Source: Jejuia rubra
Lineage (GTDB): Bacteria > Bacteroidota > Bacteroidia > Flavobacteriales > Flavobacteriaceae
Direction: 5' to 3'
Assembly (NCBI RefSeq): GCF_042684665.1
Contig: NZ_JBHULY010000005.1
Span: 186,001 to 250,000, forward strand
DNA: 64,000 bases
The notes under the pieces are model-generated. The model ran no database searches and had not been told where the DNA came from. It saw only the letters and a list, made by a program, of their open reading frames with translations. Positions 1 through 8,386 of the stretch are shown in pieces (the first letter of the stretch is position 1; every line of letters starts with the position of its first letter). Position numbers and translations under genes: made by a program.

Positions 1-152
1 AATTGACCTTGACATAACGCCCATCCACGAGGAGCAAAGTTACCTGCAAACATTTTAACTTGGCCAATAAATGGTTCATCCTGTGCTTGTGTTTGGTTTG
101 TGCCTAGAAATAAGGTAAACACTAGAGATAAAAGTAATATTTGTTTTTTCAT
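1..152 (-). CDS. Secreted tail-collar domain protein, N-terminal part (runs off window)
   Basis: Only the first 50 codons are inside the window; the rest lies beyond base 1. They encode a signal peptide (MKKQILLLSLVF...TQAQ) followed by FIGQVKMFAGNFAPRGWALCQGQ-type sequence, the start of a phage tail collar domain as found in microcystin-dependent (MdpB-like) proteins. It is a close paralogue of the gene ending 11 nt upstream (164-775), which shares the same signal peptide pattern and the FIG-x-(I/V)-(R/K)-x-FAGNF-PRGWA motif, so the two form a tandem duplicate on one transcript. Molecular function is unknown; the signal peptide implies export to the periplasm or beyond. Confidence 0.85.
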   Translation of the reverse strand, partial: MKKQILLLSLVFTLFLGTNQTQAQDEPFIGQVKMFAGNFAPRGWALCQGQ

Positions 153-163
153 GATATATCTTT

Positions 164-775
164 TTAACTTCTTGAAGGGAAAGTGCCTACCAAGGCAATG
201 ATGTAGTGCACGCCTAAACTAGGTTGTATGTTGTTATGGGGTTGAGTGCTGCCAGCGTTATCAATAGTTGTTGTCGATGTTGTTCCGTTTAAAGAGGCTC
301 CGGGTGTGGCGTCTTCATTAAAACCACCCAACTGGTTTGCGATGTGCTGTCCACTACTATCGTCGCTAGCTCCTGCGTCTCCATTTAATACCACTTTAGA
401 AGTAGTGGTAGCCGGATGGTTATGGCTAGGGATCTGATTCGATGTTAAAGTAACATTGTCCTGACCTGTTTTGGAACCAAGGCGCCTATCTGCTAAGCCT
501 GGTCCGTTACCTTCTCCTATAACGGCCCTGCCTCTTAAGTCCGGAAGGGCAAATGTAGTTCTACCATCACCACCATAAGTAGTGCCAAGAATGGAAAATA
601 GTGCTGTATTTTGATTTATGGGTAATGTTTGCCCATCGCAAAAGGCCCATCCCCGTGGAGGAAAGTTGCCGGCAAAAATTCTTATCTCACCGATAAAGGG
701 TGTTTGCGCCTCTGTATTATTTGTGCTAAGAAAGGAAGCTAGCACCAAACATACAAGTAAGAGTTGTTTTTTCAT
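164..775 (-). CDS. Secreted phage tail-collar domain protein (MdpB-like)
   Basis: A 203-aa protein. Residues 1-23 form a Sec signal peptide ending in TEAQ. Residues about 25-85 are a tail collar domain: GEIRIFAGNFPPRGWAFCDG, then LFSILGTTYGGDG and FALPDLRGR are the diagnostic blocks. The rest is a Ser/Thr/Asn-rich tail with SHNHP, which resembles the metal- or sugar-binding tips of tail-fibre proteins, and ends in a conserved-looking NIQPSLGVHYIIALVG block. Such stand-alone secreted collar proteins are common in Bacteroidota and are not evidence of a prophage; no other phage gene is nearby. It is followed at 11 nt by a paralogue. Family assignment is secure, function is not known. Confidence 0.85.
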   Translation of the reverse strand: MKKQLLLVCLVLASFLSTNNTEAQTPFIGEIRIFAGNFPPRGWAFCDGQTLPINQNTALFSILGTTYGGDGRTTFALPDLRGRAVIGEGNGPGLADRRLGSKTGQDNVTLTSNQIPSHNHPATTTSKVVLNGDAGASDDSSGQHIANQLGGFNEDATPGASLNGTTSTTTIDNAGSTQPHNNIQPSLGVHYIIALVGTFPSRS

Positions 776-822
776 ATTGTTGGTTATTAGTTTAAACGAT
801 TATTCATAGAGCCATCAATCTG

Positions 823-850
823 CTTTTTGAAAGCGGTACATTTCAAAAAG
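823..850. repeat. Perfect inverted repeat upstream of tail-collar genes
   Basis: CTTTTTGAAA (823-832) and TTTCAAAAAG (841-850) are perfect inverted arms around an 8-nt loop. AAGCGGTA in the loop recurs at 854-861. It lies 48-75 nt upstream of the start of the tail-collar gene at 775 and could be an operator or 5' leader hairpin. The rest of the 519-nt gap 776-1294 shows no gene or clear motif. Confidence 0.4.
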
Positions 851-1278
851 TAAAAAGCGGTAAAAATGTCAAAATCTTACAGCAAGTAGGTATTTCGCTA
901 TTTTAAAATTTGTGGATTTGGGGAAGACGGAGCATTCTTTATTAAAGCAAAATGAAAATGGTATCTCTTTTCATTAAAGAAAGTCCTAAAAAGCCTAAAA
1001 AAATTGGCATAGACAAATGTTAATAGCCTTATAAAGAAATGGCATTAAGACATTAAAAACACCTTTTTTCTTAATTTTTCGTTAAAACACTAATTTTAAC
1101 CTATAAAAGGGCAATAGTGGCACTTTCAAAATGACTATAATCTCGATGAAATGTAAGGTACTTTTGATATCAAATTGAAGTAGCTCTAGTTAAGTTATTT
1201 TTAAATTTGAAAAGAAAGAACCCAAAAGGGTAACTATTTTATTTAGAAGCTTATTAGATCTGAGCAGAAATTGACAAA

Positions 1279-1294
1279 AAAAGGAATACCTTTT
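1279..1294 (-). terminator. Possible weak terminator after the hybrid kinase gene
   Basis: On the minus strand, AAAAGG-tatt-CCTTTT followed by a T run lies immediately after the stop codon at 1295. The stem has only two G-C pairs, so it is weak. Confidence 0.35.
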
Positions 1295-4200
1295 CTAGTC
1301 TATCCACTTATCCAAAGTCTCAAAAAGCTCTTCTTTTATCACTGGCTTTGAAAGGAAGCCCACACAGCCTTTATTGAAGCATTTTTCCCGTTCGTCCGGC
1401 ATGGCATAGGCCGTTTGCATAATGATTTTGGCATCCGGATTGATTTTCAGGATCTGTTCCATGGCGTCGATACCGTTCATTTCTGGCATTCGGATGTCCA
1501 ATAGAATGACGTCTACATCTGGGTTACTTTTATAAGTGTTTACAGCCATTTTTCCTGTGTTTGCAAAGAGAATATTGGCTCCAGTATTTTTCAGAACTAC
1601 CTTGAACAACAATTGAATTAGAGAGTCGTCCTCGGCAATTAAAATAGTCCTATCCTTCAAAAAGCTTACCCTATTCGTCGTTTCGGATTGCCTACTCTCC
1701 TTTTTTAGTTGGGTCAACTTTAATGGTATGGTAAATTCAAATTGTGTGCCTTTTCCCAGTTCAGAGGCTACTTCGATATATCCGCCCAAAATGGTAATTA
1801 TGCCTTTGCAAATGGCTAATCCAAGGCCCGTGCCACCGTATTTGGCGTTGTTTTCGTAGTTGATCTGTTTGAAACGCTCAAATATTTCAACTTGCTTGCT
1901 TTTATGTATGCCGATGCCTTCATCCTTTACAAAGAATTTCAAATAGTCATTTTCAACATTAAAGCCAAATGAAATTTCACCCTCATCCGAGAATTTTAAT
2001 GAGTTGTTGAGCAGGTTGGAAATAACTTGTTGCAATCGTTGCGGATCGGTAACTATCAACAAATCATTGTGTTCTTCTGGTATGTAGGATTTAAAAGTGA
2101 TTTGGCTTTTCTGTTTCACCAATTTTAATTGATTGTAGGTGATTTCAAGATTGTTGATCAAATTGGCGATGTGACACTCCTTATACACCATCTTGATTTC
2201 ATTGGATTCTATTTTTGAAACGTCGATGATGTCGTCAATCAGGTTAAGCAGTTGTTTCGAATTATTGTCAATTATTTCCAGATATTTAAGCCTATCCTTT
2301 TTAGAGAGGTCGTCATTTTTAAGCAGTTCAGAAAAGCCAAGGACGCCGTTCATAGGGGTTCGGATTTCGTGGCTCATGTTGGCCAAAAAGTAGTTTTTAT
2401 GAATGTTGGCCGCCTCAGCAATTTTCTTTGCATTGATAAGCTCTTCTTCGTTAAGCTTTTGTTGGGTAATTTCCTGTGCTGCGCCTCTTAGAGCAATGAT
2501 GTCTCCTTCTTTATTTCGTACAGCTTCGCCATGCGCTAAAAGCCAACCAAAATCACCATTTTCCTTTATCATTTTGAGTTCCAAGTCATAAGGTTCTCCA
2601 GTGGTACGTGTTTTTTCGACCGCTTCGGAAAGCCTGTTCCAACTTTCTTCATCAAATAGTTTCATATGCTCGGTGTAGGGCGGTGGTGGTAGAGACGAAT
2701 CGGAATTGTAGATGTCATACAGTTGTTTGGTCCACCTGACTTGGTTGGTGTCTAAATCCAAATACCAGCTTCCAACTTTAGTAATTTCCTGAACCCGTTG
2801 CAGTTCATCCTTACTTCTTTTAAGGTCTTCTTGGTTCTTCTTAAGATCGGTAAAATCTGAAATGGTACCTGCAAATTCTCCCTTTCTGGGGCAGAACGTA
2901 TTGACATAAAAATATTTGCCCAATGGTTCTACATAGCCCTCAATGGTTTGGTCTTTTCCTGTTAAGGCCGTTTCTCCGTAGCTTTTTATCCAGTTGTTGG
3001 GGTCATCCTTTAAGTTCGGTAAAAATTCCGAGATTCGTCTACCAATTATTTCATCGGCTTTCACACCCGTAATTTTTTCGTAGGCCGGGTTTACATCAAT
3101 ATATTCCCAATCAATTGGTTCGCCAGTTTTATCGGTTATAATTTTGGCATGTATAAAACCTTCATTTAGGTGTTCAAATAGTTTATGGTACTCTTTGTCC
3201 TTTTGGGCTAAGTCTTTTTCGGTCTCCTTAAGTTTATTAATGTTGTCAAATGTAATCACGACGCCGTTTATCGCTTTATTCGCGGTAATAAAAGGGCTAA
3301 TACGTTTCAAGTAAAAATTATGGTCTTTGTCCTTAACCTGCTTTTCTACGGTAATTAACTTTTCCAAAACCAATTTGGAGTCTTCAATAATTGATGCTCT
3401 GGTATCCTCATCAAAATTTGAGGTAAAACTGGACAAGGTGCGCCCAAGGTCACTTTCCTGAAGGTTAAAGACATCTTTTAGGGCAGGAGTGAATTTTCGA
3501 ATCCGAAGGTCCGTATCCAAAAATAAGGTGGCAATATCAGTATTGTCCAAAAGGTTGGTCACGTCGTTGCTCAAATTGGTCAGTTCCTTATTTTTTTCTT
3601 GCATTTCAGAATTAACCGTATAAAGCTCTTCGTTTACGGATTGTAGTTCTTCATTTGTGCTTTGCAATTCTTCATTGGAAGCCATCAGTTCCTCATTGGA
3701 GGATTGCAATTCCTCATTACTGGTTTCCAGTTCCTCGATCGCATTTTGAAGCTCGGTACGTACCACTTTAAGCTCGTTTTCGAGGTCTTCCATACGTTGG
3801 TTGGACAGCTCGTCTATGGCGATATTTTTGATGATCAATGGGTCGTCCTCTTTTACGGCTTTGTCTTCGCTAAATTCGATGAGGTAGCAATCTTGGAAGT
3901 TATCTGTGTCCTCAGGTTTATGAAAGGTCACATCAAATTTTAAATTATCCTTTCCTTTTTGATACACCACGCCCTTTATCACCACATCTTTCTCCTCTGC
4001 ATTTAGTCGTCTAATTCCGGTTCTAATGGTGGCAGCAATTTCTGGAGTTACCGATTTCAATAGGTTATTTTGAAATACCCCCTCACCAAATGAAAGTTTC
4101 TGGCCCGCGTTTCCATTAATAAAAAGTATATTGTAACTACTATCAATAAAAATTGAAGCTGGACTAAACTTTCTGCTCAGATATTTATGAAAAGTAAGGT

Positions 4201-4402
4201 CTGGGCTCTCTTTAACAGAGGTAAACTGAGGCATCAGCACTGGAGATGCTGGTGTTTTGTAAGTTAATGTATTGATGCGCTCCCGGGCATTGCTTTGAGA
4301 AGGGATTTGCTTAACGTCCGAAACATTTTGGTAAATCTTCCATTTTACGTCTACCGGCTTAAAATATTTTGAGCTTTCGCCCAAGGATTCGCTGTTGCCC
4401 AA
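1295..4402 (-). CDS. PAS/histidine kinase/receiver part of a broken CheB-CheR-kinase hybrid
   Basis: The reading frame gives up to 1035 aa. In order it shows the last residues of a CheR methyltransferase domain (the FLGNSESLGE block at the start), a PAS-like segment, a long S-helix coiled coil at about 203-277 with repeated SNEEL units, further PAS domains (about 280-690), a HisKA domain with phosphoacceptor His near 678 in MSHEIRTPMNG, an HATPase_c domain with GTGLGLAICKG, and a C-terminal receiver with Asp near 969 in LLDIRMPEMNG. This is the C-terminal half of the known CheB/CheR/PAS-kinase fusion family. No ATG fits the start; the TTG at 4402 lies inside the CheR remnant, so the N-terminus is uncertain and the gene may be translated only weakly or from an internal start. 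It overlaps the CheB-CheR part (4359-5300) by 44 nt in another frame. Confidence 0.75.
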   Translation of the reverse strand: MGNSESLGESSKYFKPVDVKWKIYQNVSDVKQIPSQSNARERINTLTYKTPASPVLMPQFTSVKESPDLTFHKYLSRKFSPASIFIDSSYNILFINGNAGQKLSFGEGVFQNNLLKSVTPEIAATIRTGIRRLNAEEKDVVIKGVVYQKGKDNLKFDVTFHKPEDTDNFQDCYLIEFSEDKAVKEDDPLIIKNIAIDELSNQRMEDLENELKVVRTELQNAIEELETSNEELQSSNEELMASNEELQSTNEELQSVNEELYTVNSEMQEKNKELTNLSNDVTNLLDNTDIATLFLDTDLRIRKFTPALKDVFNLQESDLGRTLSSFTSNFDEDTRASIIEDSKLVLEKLITVEKQVKDKDHNFYLKRISPFITANKAINGVVITFDNINKLKETEKDLAQKDKEYHKLFEHLNEGFIHAKIITDKTGEPIDWEYIDVNPAYEKITGVKADEIIGRRISEFLPNLKDDPNNWIKSYGETALTGKDQTIEGYVEPLGKYFYVNTFCPRKGEFAGTISDFTDLKKNQEDLKRSKDELQRVQEITKVGSWYLDLDTNQVRWTKQLYDIYNSDSSLPPPPYTEHMKLFDEESWNRLSEAVEKTRTTGEPYDLELKMIKENGDFGWLLAHGEAVRNKEGDIIALRGAAQEITQQKLNEEELINAKKIAEAANIHKNYFLANMSHEIRTPMNGVLGFSELLKNDDLSKKDRLKYLEIIDNNSKQLLNLIDDIIDVSKIESNEIKMVYKECHIANLINNLEITYNQLKLVKQKSQITFKSYIPEEHNDLLIVTDPQRLQQVISNLLNNSLKFSDEGEISFGFNVENDYLKFFVKDEGIGIHKSKQVEIFERFKQINYENNAKYGGTGLGLAICKGIITILGGYIEVASELGKGTQFEFTIPLKLTQLKKESRQSETTNRVSFLKDRTILIAEDDSLIQLLFKVVLKNTGANILFANTGKMAVNTYKSNPDVDVILLDIRMPEMNGIDAMEQILKINPDAKIIMQTAYAMPDEREKCFNKGCVGFLSKPVIKEELFETLDKWID

Positions 4403-5300
4403 AAATAGATAGGCATACTTTTGGGATGACTTCTTTTTTCAACTTTTCAAAAGCCTCGGTGTCCCTAAAAAAGCGGGTAACCCCGATCAAAAAGTCGTCC
4501 TTCAAAGCCTTTTTTTCGTCCTTGTTGCTGGATAAAAACGTGGCATAATCAAAAAGGTGCTCAATATTATTGATGTTCATTCGCTTTTCAAGTCGCCTCA
4601 AAAGCGTATTCTTCTTATATTCCCTAAAGTCAATTCCCGAGTATTTATAAACTATAGTGAGGATGTCATTTACAATGGATTCATTGGATTTGTCCTCATG
4701 GAAATCCTCCGGTATCAACTGCCTATTTATAGGTTGCTTATAGAAAAACTCGGCTATCTTTTTGGTATCCAAAATGTAATCCACCGTGTTGGTTAAAATG
4801 GCCGAATTGGGCATACCATCAAATTGTGCAGATTCTGGTTCTTGCACAATGATAGTGCCACCCCCTTCCTTTATGGTTTTGATACCCCTAGAGCCGTCCG
4901 AACCTGTTCCGGAAAGGATCACTCCAATGGCGCGTTCTTTGTATTCTTCACCCAAAGTGTGAAAAAAGATATCAATCGGTAAATTTAAATTATGCTTGGG
5001 CCCTTTGTCTAATAAATAGAGTTTATCCTTTTTAATGTGGAGGTTCTTGTTTCTCTGATTTAAATAAATACAGTTGGGTTTGATCACCTGCTTGTCCTCA
5101 GCAGTGTAAATGGGCATGCTAGTGTGCTTACTTAGCAATTCTGGCATTAAGCTTTTAAAATCAGGTGAGAGATGCTGAATTATTATAAACGCCATACCAG
5201 TGTTGTCGGGGACGTGATCAAAAAGGGTTTGTATAGCATCCAAACCACCAGCTGAAGCACCAATACCAACAACATACAAGTTGGTTTTTTTATTCTTCAT
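4359..5300 (-). CDS. CheB methylesterase plus truncated CheR (5' half of the broken fusion)
   Basis: A 313-aa product. Residues about 8-190 are a CheB methylesterase: GIGASAGGLDA (catalytic Ser), IIIQHLSPDF (His) and GVILSGTGSDGSRG (Asp) are all present. Residues about 205-295 are the CheR N-terminal helical domain (DFREYKKNTLLRRLEKRM, IGVTRFFRDTEAFEKLK). After EVIPK the frame shifts into about 20 unrelated residues and stops. The SAM-binding CheR core, normally about 150 residues, is absent; its last strand (YAYLFLGNSESLGE) is readable in the +1 frame directly after the junction. CheB lacks a receiver domain, as is usual for this fusion family. CheB may still work, but CheR cannot. This is a pseudogene-like remnant or an assembly deletion. 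Confidence 0.8.
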   Translation of the reverse strand: MKNKKTNLYVVGIGASAGGLDAIQTLFDHVPDNTGMAFIIIQHLSPDFKSLMPELLSKHTSMPIYTAEDKQVIKPNCIYLNQRNKNLHIKKDKLYLLDKGPKHNLNLPIDIFFHTLGEEYKERAIGVILSGTGSDGSRGIKTIKEGGGTIIVQEPESAQFDGMPNSAILTNTVDYILDTKKIAEFFYKQPINRQLIPEDFHEDKSNESIVNDILTIVYKYSGIDFREYKKNTLLRRLEKRMNINNIEHLFDYATFLSSNKDEKKALKDDFLIGVTRFFRDTEAFEKLKKEVIPKVCLSIFGQQRILGRKLKIF

Positions 5301-5606
5301 CGAAGGGTTATGTCGTGATTCTCGAAAATAGTAAATTTTTGAAATAAAATCTGACTTTTGTCATAGAAATTCTGAAATTTATTTCTTAATAGCTATTGTT
5401 GATTTGGTAACTCCATTTTTTTTGTCAAAAGATTAGAGCCTTAAGGAAATATTTGGCAATAAAAATTAGCAGTACCGACTATCGGTATTAATATTGCTCT
5501 TTGATAAGAAGAGGAAAAACATTACAATATTAACAAAAAAATCGATGAAAAGCATTAAACTAACGCTATACGACGAATAATTTACTCCCCAATGGCTTTT
5601 CAACAA

Positions 5607-5614
5607 TATATTTG
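5607..5614 (+). promoter_or_regulatory. Candidate Bacteroidota -7 element for the lipoprotein gene
   Basis: TATATTTG matches the TAnnTTTG consensus 30 nt before the ATG at 5644. A good TTTG -33 box at the expected distance was not seen (TTTA at 5581-5584 is slightly too far), so this is tentative. Nothing else was recognised in the 343-nt gap 5301-5643. Confidence 0.4.
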
Positions 5615-5643
5615 AAGTTCAAGTCTATTTAAACTATAATGTT

Positions 5644-6252
5644 ATGAAAATTAAAATTACCCTATTTGTGGCTTTGTTCGGTCTGGCCTTATTGAGTTGT
5701 AATATGGAACAAGTGCAACTAAGTACTGAACAGATGGCGTTGGAAAGTAAAAAGAACAAAGATGTTAAGAATGTCGTCGTCATCGAAGGCAACACCACAA
5801 GCGACAATGATGATTTTGAACATTGTGAAACCGTGAATTTAATAGCAGGACAAAACCATGTGGCCGGCACAGTAAACATTGACGTAGAAGGCGATAATTT
5901 GGTCGTTACCTTTTTAACCAATACCGATTGGACTATTGATGCTACTCATTTACATGTTACCAATTGTACAGATGAGGAATTTCCATCGACAGGAAGTGGT
6001 AATCCAAAAATTGGAAACTTCGAATATTTTAGCGTCCATGAAAATGGTGTTACCGAAGTGGTTTATCTTATTGATTTAAATTCCGATGAAATTGACATTT
6101 TTGATGAATTCTGTTTTGCAGCGCATGCCGAAGTAAGGGGACCTTCATCTGAAACGGCCTGGGCAGAAGGCGAGGATTTCGGTGGTAAAAGCTGGGCCAT
6201 GTACGTTGAAGCTTTCTTGACAGATTGCGACGGTGGTTTCGTGGGAGGCTAA
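5644..6252 (+). CDS. Putative lipoprotein of unknown function
   Basis: A 202-aa protein with a lipoprotein signal peptide (hydrophobic stretch then LALLSC, Cys19). The mature part is acidic and has no domain that I recognise. It contains a WTIDATHLHVTNC segment and several cysteines (in HCETV, NCTDEE, EFCFAAHAE and TDCDGG), which may form disulfides in the periplasm or at the cell surface. The stop codon abuts, base for base, the stop codon of the convergent nadD gene, leaving no room for a terminator between them. The role is unknown. Confidence 0.75.
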   Translation: MKIKITLFVALFGLALLSCNMEQVQLSTEQMALESKKNKDVKNVVVIEGNTTSDNDDFEHCETVNLIAGQNHVAGTVNIDVEGDNLVVTFLTNTDWTIDATHLHVTNCTDEEFPSTGSGNPKIGNFEYFSVHENGVTEVVYLIDLNSDEIDIFDEFCFAAHAEVRGPSSETAWAEGEDFGGKSWAMYVEAFLTDCDGGFVGG

Positions 6253-6831
6253 TTATTTGTAAAAATTCATCTCGTCCAAATATCGCCATACCTTGTTAGG
6301 CAACATAGGCTGTACGTTTTTTCCTGATTTTATGGATTTCCTAATAAAGGTTGAAGAGAGTTCCATGATTGGGGCTTGGATGACATGGATTTTTTCGTGG
6401 TTATCAAATTGAGTGCCATCGTCATCTTTATAAATTCTAGGGTAAACATAAATGTGGTGGTTTTCCAAAATCACCTCATAATTTTTCCATTTATGGAAAC
6501 TCTTTAGATTGTCGCTTCCCATAATTAGGGCAAATTCCATATCCGGATATTTTTCCTGTAGATGCGCTAGCGTATTAACGGTGTAATTCGGTTGAGGTAA
6601 GCCAAATTCAATATCGCAAGGTTTCAATTTTGTATAATCCTCTGTAGCGCGGTACACCATTTCCAAGCGCTGATAATTGTCTAAAAGCGAACTTTTCTTT
6701 TTAAAAGGATTATGGGGCGTCACCACAAACCAAACTTGATCCAAATCGCTATATTCCGCAAAATGATTGGCAATTACCAAATGACCAATATGGATGGGGT
6801 TAAAAGAACCAAAATAGAGCCCAACTTTCAT
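6253..6831 (-). CDS. nadD: Nicotinate-nucleotide adenylyltransferase
   Basis: The enzyme adenylates nicotinate mononucleotide to deamido-NAD in NAD biosynthesis. The 192-aa length is typical. The nucleotidyltransferase motif GSFNPIHIGHL is at residues about 8-18, VVTPHNPFKKK follows, and the second signature with ISSTFIRK-like sequence appears as LSSTFIRKSIKSG near the C-terminus. It is the last gene of yicC-gmk-nadD: gmk ends only 5 nt upstream of its start, so co-transcription and translational coupling are likely. The order yicC-gmk-nadD is common in Flavobacteriaceae. Confidence 0.95.
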   Translation of the reverse strand: MKVGLYFGSFNPIHIGHLVIANHFAEYSDLDQVWFVVTPHNPFKKKSSLLDNYQRLEMVYRATEDYTKLKPCDIEFGLPQPNYTVNTLAHLQEKYPDMEFALIMGSDNLKSFHKWKNYEVILENHHIYVYPRIYKDDDGTQFDNHEKIHVIQAPIMELSSTFIRKSIKSGKNVQPMLPNKVWRYLDEMNFYK

Positions 6832-6836
6832 AAAAT

Positions 6837-7427
6837 TTATGCTATAATGAAATCTCGGACTTGTTGCTCGGCATCTTCAAGAGCCCTTTCCAAATCGTCG
6901 TTTATGATTATGGTATCAAACAAGGGTGCAGTAGCCAATTCGGCAGACGCTTTGGCTACGCGCATATTGATTTTATCTTCGCTTTCGGTTTTGCGTTTTT
7001 TTAGCCGAATTTTAAGTTCGTCAATACTCGGGGGCTTTACAAAAATGGCCAAGGTTTCGTCTGGAAATTTACGTTTGATGCGCAGTCCTCCAGAAACGTC
7101 AATATCGAAAATCACATTTTTGCCTTTGGCCCAAATCCGTTCCACCTCAGTTTTTAACGTGCCGTAAAAGTTATCGCGGTACACTTCTTCCCATTCCAAA
7201 AACTCACCACTTTTTATTTTGTTTTTGAATTCTTTCGCTGAAAGAAAATAATAGTCTTTTCCATCTTCTTCATTGCCACGTTTTTTTCTCGAAGTGGCCG
7301 AAATTGAAAACTCCAAGTTCAAATCTTCAATATTAAGCAAATGCCTTACGATGGTAGTTTTTCCAGAACCGGATGGTGCTGAAAATACGATGAGTTTGCC
7401 TTGTGTTTTGTTTTCTTTTTCACTCAT
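6837..7427 (-). CDS. gmk: Guanylate kinase
   Basis: It phosphorylates GMP to GDP with ATP. The protein is 196 aa, with the P-loop SAPSGSGKTTIVRHLL at residues about 15-30, the GMP-binding region ATSRKKRGNEEDGKDYYFLS, the EWEEVYRDNFYGT block and NVIFDIDVSGG. All are characteristic. It sits between yicC (37 nt upstream) and nadD (5 nt downstream) in one operon. Confidence 0.96.
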   Translation of the reverse strand: MSEKENKTQGKLIVFSAPSGSGKTTIVRHLLNIEDLNLEFSISATSRKKRGNEEDGKDYYFLSAKEFKNKIKSGEFLEWEEVYRDNFYGTLKTEVERIWAKGKNVIFDIDVSGGLRIKRKFPDETLAIFVKPPSIDELKIRLKKRKTESEDKINMRVAKASAELATAPLFDTIIINDDLERALEDAEQQVRDFIIA

Positions 7428-7432
7428 AAAAT

Positions 7433-7461
7433 ACTGCTAACTGCGACTGCAACTGTCAACT
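7433..7461. repeat. Short hexamer/heptamer tandem array between yicC and gmk
   Basis: The 37-nt spacer is almost entirely ACTG-led units: ACTGCTA, ACTGCG, ACTGCA, ACTGTCA, ACT. It resembles the short tandem spacers seen again at 31342-31397. Confidence 0.5.
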
Positions 7462-7464
7462 AAA

Positions 7465-8322
7465 TTATAGTACATTCAATAACTGTTCCTTAATTTTCTC
7501 AAGTTCGTCTTTCATTTGAACCACTAGTTGTTGCATGGGGGCATAATTACTTTTGGAACCGATGGTGTTGATTTCCCTACCGATTTCTTGACCAATAAAC
7601 CCTAATTTTTTTCCGTTGGAATCTTCGGAGTTAATTGATTCCGTAAAATAGTTTAAATGGTTTTCCAGCCGAACTTTTTCTTCGGTGATATCAAACTTTT
7701 CAATATAATAGACCAACTCCTGCTCAAATCTATTTTCGTCGTATTTTTCCCTGAGTTCCTCAACGCCTTTTAATAAACGTTCGCGAACGGCCTCCACACG
7801 CTCGGGATCTATTTCAATCACTTTTTCCAATAAGGCGCGAATTGCAATAATCCTTTCTTTAAAATCGGCCTCAAGGACCTTCCCTTCATCCAGCCTGTGG
7901 TCTATCAAATCCTTTGTGGCATTATTGATTTCAGTTTGTATGGCCTTCCATTCATCTTCATCAATTTCCTCTCTAACCGTATTTAAAGCATCTGGAAATT
8001 TAACTGCCATTCGCATCAATTCCAGTTCATCGCCTTCAACGATATCCTTCAACTGATCCATATATTGTTTTACCACAGGAGTATTTAGCTGGGTGGATGT
8101 ATCCTCCGCAGTCGCTTCTACATAAATAGAGAAATCTACTTTACCCCTTACCAATTTGTCTGCAAGCAGTTTTCTTATTGCCAATTCCTTTTCCCGATAA
8201 ATAGAAGGCATTCGGGCATTTAAATCTAAATTCTTGCTATTGAGGGATTTGATTTCAATGGTGATTTTTTTGGTGGGCAGTTGCAAAACAGATTTTCCAT
8301 AACCTGTCATCGAATAAATCAT
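7465..8322 (-). CDS. YicC family endoribonuclease-like protein
   Basis: A 285-aa protein of the YicC/YloC family: the N-terminal MIYSMTGYGKS and EIKSLNSKNLDLNARMP blocks and the C-terminal KLGFIGQEIGREINTIGSKSNYAPMQQLVVQMKDELEKIKEQLLNV block are the family signatures. Members of the family have been reported as endoribonucleases in E. coli and Bacillus; I infer the same kind of activity here. It is the first gene of the yicC-gmk-nadD operon. Confidence 0.92.
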   Translation of the reverse strand: MIYSMTGYGKSVLQLPTKKITIEIKSLNSKNLDLNARMPSIYREKELAIRKLLADKLVRGKVDFSIYVEATAEDTSTQLNTPVVKQYMDQLKDIVEGDELELMRMAVKFPDALNTVREEIDEDEWKAIQTEINNATKDLIDHRLDEGKVLEADFKERIIAIRALLEKVIEIDPERVEAVRERLLKGVEELREKYDENRFEQELVYYIEKFDITEEKVRLENHLNYFTESINSEDSNGKKLGFIGQEIGREINTIGSKSNYAPMQQLVVQMKDELEKIKEQLLNVL

Positions 8323-8386
8323 AAACGTCTGTTTTTAGATATGCAAAGGTAAATAAAACTAAAGAACGGGAGGGGTTTAAAACACT

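Noticed and set aside
776..1294. Small gene in the gap after the hybrid kinase
   Set aside because: No reading frame with coding character was found; only the inverted repeat at 823-850 stands out.
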